A DNA stretch of 64,000 nucleotides, taken from positions 3,082,001 to 3,146,000 of the forward strand of contig NC_063158.1 in assembly GCF_020921035.1 (NCBI RefSeq), written 5' to 3'. Shown piece by piece: positions 58,801 through 64,000 of this stretch. Within the stretch, counting starts at the first letter, position 1. The number at the start of each line of letters is the position of its first letter. Both the position numbers and the translations under genes were made by a program. The DNA is from Rhodamnia argentea (taxonomy: Eukaryota > Streptophyta > Magnoliopsida > Myrtales > Myrtaceae). Below the pieces are notes generated by a model. The model made no database searches, was not told the origin of the DNA, and saw only the letters and a program-made list of their open reading frames with translations.

Positions 58801-60696
58801 TTATTAAGGAAATTTATCACATTTAATGACATCCAGAAGCTGTCGCTAGAGCTGAAGAAAATATTATACAAGTAAGTTATTGATGACTTAATCGTTTTTA
58901 GACTTGTCCATTATAGGAAGAATTTGATGCATTATTTGCCCCTGGTTAAACCATTCTTTGGAATTGCGTTTCTTGCATTTGCCATCAATATTTTTTAACT
59001 TTCAAGCATGTACTTCTACATTCTGGGCACATACTGGATTCCCAAATTGCATGACTCACGATACATTGTCCTTGCTACTTATGCTACTTTTCTATTTTAA
59101 ATTTGGTTTTGTAGATTTCTCTCTGTGAAGCAAAGTGGGCTAGGGTGGTCTAGAAATTAGGTACTGAGAGAGGCTTGAAAAATTAGTATTTCTGGATCAG
59201 GACCCTTTTCACCCCCACATAAGAACCGTGTTTTCTGACATTTGGAGTTTTGAGAGTGGCTCTTTGAATGAAATCTGAAAAACATTTTCTTTTGAAGTCA
59301 ATGGTCGAAATAAACTAAAATTTTAGTTTGAAATTAATCTGAGCACATGCTGCACATTATCTTTGTGTAGCACGTGAAAATTTCCATATCAAGAATTGGA
59401 GCGCTAGGCCAAACAGTTACCCAAGCGTTGTTGCCTGAATGATGATTTTGATGTATCAATTGTCATCTCCTTGATGATACGTGTCATTGATGTAGGTACC
59501 CGATCAATCACCATTTAGGTGAACAAGAAAAGTCAATCGTGATGATGGCTCTGAAGTTTCATCCTCGTGGAAAGGAAAAGATAGGAACTGGAGCTCGGGA
59601 TATAAAGGTAACGAGATATATAGACATACATATACCAATAAATGTATATGTAGCTAACAGGTGCAAATAATATTCCCAATGCTGTTTATATCGTTAGGCA
59701 TGTTCTAGCATTATCTTAAAGAAAATTAAAAGGTAGTTTCGATGCTACTATAATTATTGGCCATTCAGTAGTCAAAGATGAGTGTAGTTCCGTTTATGAA
59801 GGGGATGGTCTTTCAAATTGAGTGCTTTGTCGAAAAGAAATTTAGGCACTTTTGGCACAGGACTTTTTCCCAAATTCTTCATTTCTTTCTTGAATTGGAA
59901 TGGAGAAACTTGCCGAGAATGTTAAAAGAGGAACTGTAGGTGTACTAATATTGACTTATAAAATTGGGTTCAGAGATTGCAAGTGGGAGTGGGCCTTGTT
60001 AACTAATTTTGTAAACCGTTCTTAACATACTCGCATTATACTCGTTAATACCGGCAGAATACTCCATGTGAGGAACATCGCTCATGCATGTACTCTGTTC
60101 CAACTAATCCCGCTTGGGGTTTCTCTGTGCGGAGTAGAGCATTGATGGGATTAATACCTTATTAGTCTTACTTCCTTGGAGAATAATGACGACTTGAGCT
60201 GATATGAGGCTCTATCCAAGGGAGTACCACCAATTATTGAGGTGATGATATTTGCAGCTTATTTCGCAAGAACGAGTTTATCAATGCAGAAACTTCAGCT
60301 GCTTTTTTAAAACAAAAGACGAAGATTTTCCTCTGATCTCTTTCATATAACACAGGAAACCCTGCACAAGCAAACCATGAGGTGATTCAAATGTTGACCG
60401 TGGGGAACTCATGCTAAAACTAGCTTCATACTGTTCTGTTATCTGGGAGGCTGGTGTGAAAGAAACTTTTGCCCTTGCATGGGCCGGCAGCTGACTTTCT
60501 CTTTCCTGTCATCTCGCAGGTTGGACATCACCCCAAGCACCAAGATTCTCGCTGCTTCATGCTGGTCAGAGCTGACGGAACGGCGGAAGACTTCTCTTAC
60601 CACAAGTGTGTTATTGGCGCCCTTGAGATAATTGCTCCCGAGAGGGCGAAAACCTACCAATCGAAATGGTTGAAGCACGAGGTTGAGCAGGTATAG
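40820..60696 (+). CDS. NRPD1: NRPD1, largest subunit of RNA polymerase IV
   Basis: Eighteen coding exons: 40820-40906, 42277-42397, 42513-42637, 43624-43677, 43762-43989, 44474-44626, 44817-44912, 44987-46924, 48270-48439, 48550-48613, 48673-48809, 49548-49708, 50869-51128, 51219-51392, 51486-51623, 58615-58871, 59496-59607 and 60520-60696. All junctions keep frame, giving 1483 aa, close to Arabidopsis NRPD1. Pol IV transcribes heterochromatin to make precursors of 24-nt siRNAs for RNA-directed DNA methylation. Visible features are N-terminal zinc ligands (Cys57, Cys60, Cys68, His71), further CPGC and CKYC pairs, and the catalytic metal-binding DFDGD at 459-463 in GDFDGDCIHGYIPQS. A short DeCL-type C-terminal domain ends SYHKCVIGALEIIAPER and so on. 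It lacks the long repeat-rich tail of NRPE1, so it is NRPD1 and not the Pol V subunit. The intron after exon 7 uses a GC donor. Intron 15 (51624-58614) holds an antisense copia element. Confidence 0.94.
44913..44986 (+). other. GC-AG intron of NRPD1
   Basis: The 74-nt intron between coding exons 7 and 8 begins AAG|GCAAGC and ends aaacag|CTG. The GC donor sits in a strong consensus context otherwise. The nearest GT downstream (gttaag at 44932) would shift the reading frame, and skipping the splice would insert a stop, so the GC donor is the only in-frame choice that keeps the conserved flanking sequence. Confidence 0.8.
52112..52222 (-). repeat. 3' LTR of the copia element
   Basis: 111 bp. 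It matches the other terminal repeat apart from about five base changes and a 2-nt gap near its left (plus-strand) edge. It directly adjoins the polypurine tract on the inside. Confidence 0.9.
52223..52231 (-). promoter_or_regulatory. Polypurine tract of the copia element
   Basis: On the minus strand, GAGGGGGAG directly precedes the TGTTAG start of the 3' terminal repeat. This is the standard plant copia plus-strand priming site. Confidence 0.85.
52267..56462 (-). pseudogene. Broken copia gag-pol polyprotein
   Basis: A degenerate polyprotein read from the ATG at 56462 toward 52267. Gag begins MAASGIPNDLPHLRLTSRKL, and its zinc knuckle (about 55640-55690, HCERAGHTEAYC) has apparently lost its first cysteine. 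The protease motif DSGA is at about 55380-55391. The integrase has an HHCC zinc-finger region within 55121-54890 and DDE-type motifs including LRSDNAKEY. Reverse transcriptase carries YVDD at 53174-53185. The RNase H region spans about 52960-52415. The frame is broken by at least four stops: at 56193-56195 and 55881-55883 in gag, at 54547 (YTP*QNG) in integrase, and near 52415 in RNase H. There are also frame changes around 53430-53660. It cannot move on its own. Confidence 0.9.
57121..57134 (-). promoter_or_regulatory. Primer-binding site of the copia element
   Basis: On the minus strand TGGTATCGTAGCTC follows directly after the 5' terminal repeat. It resembles the TGGTATCAGAGC site complementary to the 3' end of initiator tRNA-Met, with changes in the middle. 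Confidence 0.75.
57135..57247 (-). repeat. 5' LTR of the copia element
   Basis: 113 bp, the partner of the repeat at 52112-52222. On the minus strand it begins TGTTAGAATAAGGGC and ends CCTAAACA, directly followed by the primer-binding site. Confidence 0.9.
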
Positions 60697-61428
60697 ACTG
60701 CTTCGCTTCCGTGGCGGAACGACATGTACAACCAAGTACCTGTAATCATCGCCCTCCTTTTTTCTAGATCTTTTTCGGTCCAATTGGTTCAATAATTGGT
60801 TGTCCTTTTCCACGCTTCTTTTTGCTCCTTTTACTGCATTTCGTTTGCCTACTTATTTGATTGGCAGAAGAGATGTAGTGGAAGCAGCAACGAGAAGCTC
60901 TTAAAGCGCATCCATCTTTCCTTCTTTTCTAGTAAAATGTATCAGAATAACGTTGCAAACTCAAGTCTCCATATGAGTTTTCTTGTTGTACCCGGTGGAC
61001 CGCCTTTGCGCTCCCGATTTCTGTTGTTTGGGAGCGAAATAGACGTGGACGGTAACCTTGTGTTGTGATGTGGGGGCGAACATTTTGCCGCGGATAGAAG
61101 TAAAATGAGTTCGTCCGGGATATGTGATATTGTCGAGGAATTACCATGCCTTACTTTCCTCTGTTTTGATCCGATTTTGATTCGAGTCTTTGTAGCCTCG
61201 ATTTAATTTTGGTATGCTGACCCTTTATTTCGATACTCACCCACATGGATCGAATATGACATTCCCTATTGAACTAGGGAAATGAGGATTTCCTACACGT
61301 TCTCTTGATTCATGTCGTTTTCTTGTGGGCATCAAAGTACTATATTGTTAGTAACAACGTCACTATTTTTTGTTTTTGTTTTTATTGCAAGTGGATTTAA
61401 AACGTGCTAATTTTGATCTTGGGAAATC
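60697..61428. other. NRPD1 3' untranslated region and spacer
   Basis: The part just after 60696 should be the NRPD1 3' untranslated region. No decisive polyadenylation signal was identified. The open frames here are short and unrecognised. Confidence 0.5.
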
Positions 61429-62017
61429 GACACAAATGACCCCTCAATTTTGACTCAATATGAAATATAATTTATAAACTTTTAATTTGATCAAAATGGT
61501 CTTTGAATTTTAGTCTAATATGTAATATGGTCTCTCGACTTTCAATTTGTTCAATGCGATTTTCGAACTTTTAGGATATGCTCAACTTAGTTCCTGAACT
61601 ATAAGAAAATATTCAAAATCATTCATCAACTTGAATTAACAAAAGGATTGCAGTGAAACGTGGTCATTGAACTTTTGGCGCATATTCAACTTAGTTTCCT
61701 AAATTACAAAAAGATGTTCAATGCATTGAAATGTGGTCCTTGAAATTTTGGAGCATGTTCAACTAAGTTTCCTAAATTACAGAAAGATGTTCATTGCGGT
61801 CTTTTTGTTAATTCAAGTTCATAGATGATTTTGAACATTTTCTTATAGTTCGGGGATTAAGTTGAGTATATCCCATAAGTTCGAAAATCACGTTGATCAA
61901 ATTAGAAGTTCAAGGATCATTTACATATAGGGCTAAAGTTCAAGGATAATATTAGTCAAATTAAAAGTTTAAGGATCATATTACATATTGAATCAAAGTT
62001 CATGGACCATTTGTGTC
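61429..62017. repeat. Large fold-back element
   Basis: Almost the whole 589 bp is one imperfect hairpin. The left end begins gacacaaatgacccctcaat and the right end, read inward, gacacaaatggtccatgaac. Both then pass through caatatgXaatat, aacttttaatttga, attttcgaactt and gaactataagaaaa in the same order, giving arms of roughly 240 bp. The middle contains two diverged tandem copies of a ttcaactXagtttcctaaat unit (about 61687-61706 and 61757-61776). It has no coding capacity. No unambiguous target duplication was seen, so the superfamily is open. Confidence 0.8.
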
Positions 62018-62815
62018 ATTATCGCTTTGACTTTTTCTCCCATGCTGCTAATTTGGACTTTTGGCCTTCCTAAATTTTGACGCGACATCCTGAGTTTCGA
62101 CATGTGTGGCGCATATCATAAGATTAGGACGTGAGCCTTAGCGGCTTATCCTTATTGGGAATGTTGTGAGATTTTATAAGGGGAAGAATTGGAGGCCCAC
62201 ACCCTTTTTGTCTAATGAACAAAAGGCCTTTTCACCTAAAAGAGGACAAATGCTTGTGTCGCTTCGCCCTTTTATCATACTAATAATTATAATAATCATT
62301 AGAATTATTATCTTGGATCCGACCCGAAAATGGTGGACCTAATTGTTCTCGAAAAGTACGTCGTAATCACCTCTCTCTCTTCGAGGTAACTAATGATTTT
62401 TCACTTTTCAGTAGGATGTCCCTTACCAATGGAAAGGGAGTCTCCATCATTGGAAGCCGAGGGAGATCCGGCCACTTCATCTGATTCTCGGATTCGGATT
62501 GGAGAGAGTGGGACCGGAGATCAGCCGGGGCCAACAGTGAATTTGGTACATTGTAGGGGCCTTCCCGGGAATTTCGAGAGAATTCAGGGGGCATTTCTGA
62601 AAATACCTTTTGGGAGTTTGTTTTCTCATTTCTTTTTTTTCCGTTGGATGCGTCGCGTGAACTGCGGCTGCGGCAGAATGATGTCGGGATCTCGCCGCAT
62701 GCATGTTCACGTGATTCTCCGTCGCCGGAGTTTTTTTTTGGGTTGTTTTTTAATATAAAGGGTCACTTTTTAAAAAAAATAAAAAATAAAGGGTCACTTT
62801 AAGAAGAGTGAATTC
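62018..62815. other. Intergenic spacer
   Basis: No gene is recognised. A somewhat GC-richer part (62420-62730) has open frames on both strands, but none shows family motifs. Near the right edge a short agggtcactttXXaaaaa word is duplicated (about 62759 and 62789). Confidence 0.45.
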
Positions 62816-62819
62816 TATC

Positions 62820-63170
62820 GTAAAACTCTCAAATTGATATACTTTAATTCAATATATATAATTTCAAAATTGATAAATTTGTGTTACATTTACTATAAAT
62901 TAATTTTTATGGCCACATCGCGCAATATTTGCCCCCAAAAAAAATTCTCGAATTTACCATGGCTTGTGGTAAAATTGGCATGGATATATAAGTTTTGGAG
63001 TAAATTTGGCACGAGTTCATCGGTTTGAAATTTCTTACGGTACAAAAATTAATTCGAGGTAAATGTTAGTACGGATGTACCACTTTGAGAGTTCTTATGA
63101 CATAAAAACTAATCTACGGTAAATATCGCATGGGTGTATCAGTTTGGCTTCTTAGCGATATTAGCTCATT
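62820..63170. repeat. 60-bp-unit dispersed repeat, third copy
   Basis: The left part has forward-type units (aaattgataaatttgtgtta... aaattaatttttatggccac, near 62868-62914). The right part has reverse-type units about 60 bp apart (gagtaaatttggcacgagtt near 62998, gaggtaaatgttagtacgga near 63056, acggtaaatatcgcatgggt near 63116). This is the same inverted arrangement as at 33670-34085, more diverged. Confidence 0.55.
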
Positions 63171-64000
63171 AAAGAATGGAGCTGTCACGCGCACGGGACG
63201 AATGTCTAGAATGTTCCTGCATCGGAGCAATGTTTCAACACTTAGAAAAGGGAGCCAGTCGAGCGGTCAAAACCTTCGGCTCGAATGAGGTCTTCAATCC
63301 GCAACGTCACCTCTCGCTTGGAATACATAACTTTTGGGAGCCATGCCGTCAATTTGCAAGTGGCCTATCCCATGGCGACATGATTCGCTCGATTTCACGG
63401 GATTAGTCGAAAACCGAAAGAAAAATGTTTTGCTTTGCGAACTATCATCAAGGCCAGCCAACAAATCCTGAATGTCCCCGAACTTGGCAGATCATTATAT
63501 TGATCAAGTGCATAGCACTCCGGATTCATCCGAACCGTCGATATTCGGCAGGACATACATACATTTCTCCTCCGAATTGGGCGATTCTGAATATTTCGGA
63601 AAGGCATGCGGAGGAGGCGAGAAATGTATACTTTCTACTTACCGTAAACCAAAAATTAAAAAGCATCGCATGATTTCTAACAAAGAAAAGAAGAGACCAA
63701 AATGTAATTTTAAGCTAATTAAGGCAACACGTGCTGAGATTGAAGTGTTCTAAATCGGAATATCACGGGCATCCTCCCAATGCAATACGACAGGACCCGT
63801 AAAGACTAAACTAAGAAATCATGGGGTCATATTTATGGAGGATGTTGACTAGATTCGTCTGAATCTTCATGATTTTGACTTTTATATGGTAAGGTCGTAC
63901 TCTCTGGCATCAATGATCCGAGAATGGGTTGCCCAATTTGGAGAGGAAAAAAAATGTAAATTGAGTGACTTTTGTTGTTTAGTTAGAACTATCACTTTTA
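63171..64000. other. Intergenic spacer to the window end
   Basis: Several overlapping open frames of 70-93 codons occur at 63176-63753, in different frames and on both strands. None has a recognisable domain or a splice-compatible partner. I treat the stretch as non-coding spacer. Confidence 0.4.

Noticed and set aside
40820..60696. Identification as NRPE1 (Pol V largest subunit)
   Set aside because: The long repeat-rich AGO-hook tail of NRPE1 is absent; the protein ends shortly after the DeCL-type domain and matches NRPD1 along its length.
61429..62017. Microsatellite or satellite interpretation of the fold-back
   Set aside because: The repeated words are in mirrored order on opposite strands, which is an inverted repeat rather than a tandem array.
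1..64000. CRISPR arrays, operons, riboswitches or bacterial insertion sequences
   Set aside because: The window is plant nuclear DNA with spliced genes. The repeats lack the spacer structure of CRISPR arrays, and no bacterial element was seen.

Overview
The window is nuclear DNA of a flowering plant, and the gene families point to a core eudicot. The evidence is intron-rich plant genes with GT-AG introns, a plant-type CBF/DREB1 factor, a Pol IV subunit (an enzyme found only in plants), a nuclear tRNA-Gly, a Ty1-copia element, and many small non-autonomous DNA elements in AT-rich spacers. The repeats resemble those I associate with Myrtaceae such as Eucalyptus, but that is an impression and I cannot prove it here. 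Genes fill about half the window; the rest is repeat-rich spacer.

Layout: 1-2200 is AT-rich spacer ending in a G-box-rich promoter. 2201-2935 (+) is an intronless CBF/DREB1 gene. 2936-9285 is spacer with a fold-back repeat. 9286-11928 (+) is a seven-exon UDP-galactose/UDP-glucose transporter of the UTR2 type (354 aa). 14399-20387 (+) is a nine-exon NUP50-type nucleoporin with a C-terminal Ran-binding domain (386 aa), carrying a hAT-type miniature element in intron 6. 21515-21586 (+) is tRNA-Gly(TCC). 22399-24815 (-) is a four-exon PEPKR1-type Ser/Thr kinase (526 aa). 24816-36180 is a transposon-rich spacer holding two Mutator-like miniature elements and two copies of a 60-bp-unit repeat family. 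36180-40819 looks like a promoter and a long, intron-containing leader. 40820-60696 (+) is NRPD1, the largest subunit of RNA polymerase IV (18 coding exons, 1483 aa). 60697-64000 is spacer with a large fold-back element and a third copy of the 60-bp-unit family.

All five protein genes look intact: every exon junction I placed keeps the reading frame and matches the family. They are unrelated housekeeping or regulatory genes and do not form a pathway. The most notable arrangement is NRPD1. Pol IV makes the precursors of the 24-nt siRNAs that silence transposons, yet this gene carries a nearly complete but coding-dead copia element, in antisense, inside its 15th coding intron. The spacers also contain several element families with readable target-site duplications. 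A recurring GC-rich core flanked by CT-rich and GA-rich arms appears inside elements whose ends are otherwise unrelated.

I found no convincing undescribed protein system. The novel material is in the repeats and the NRPD1 gene structure.
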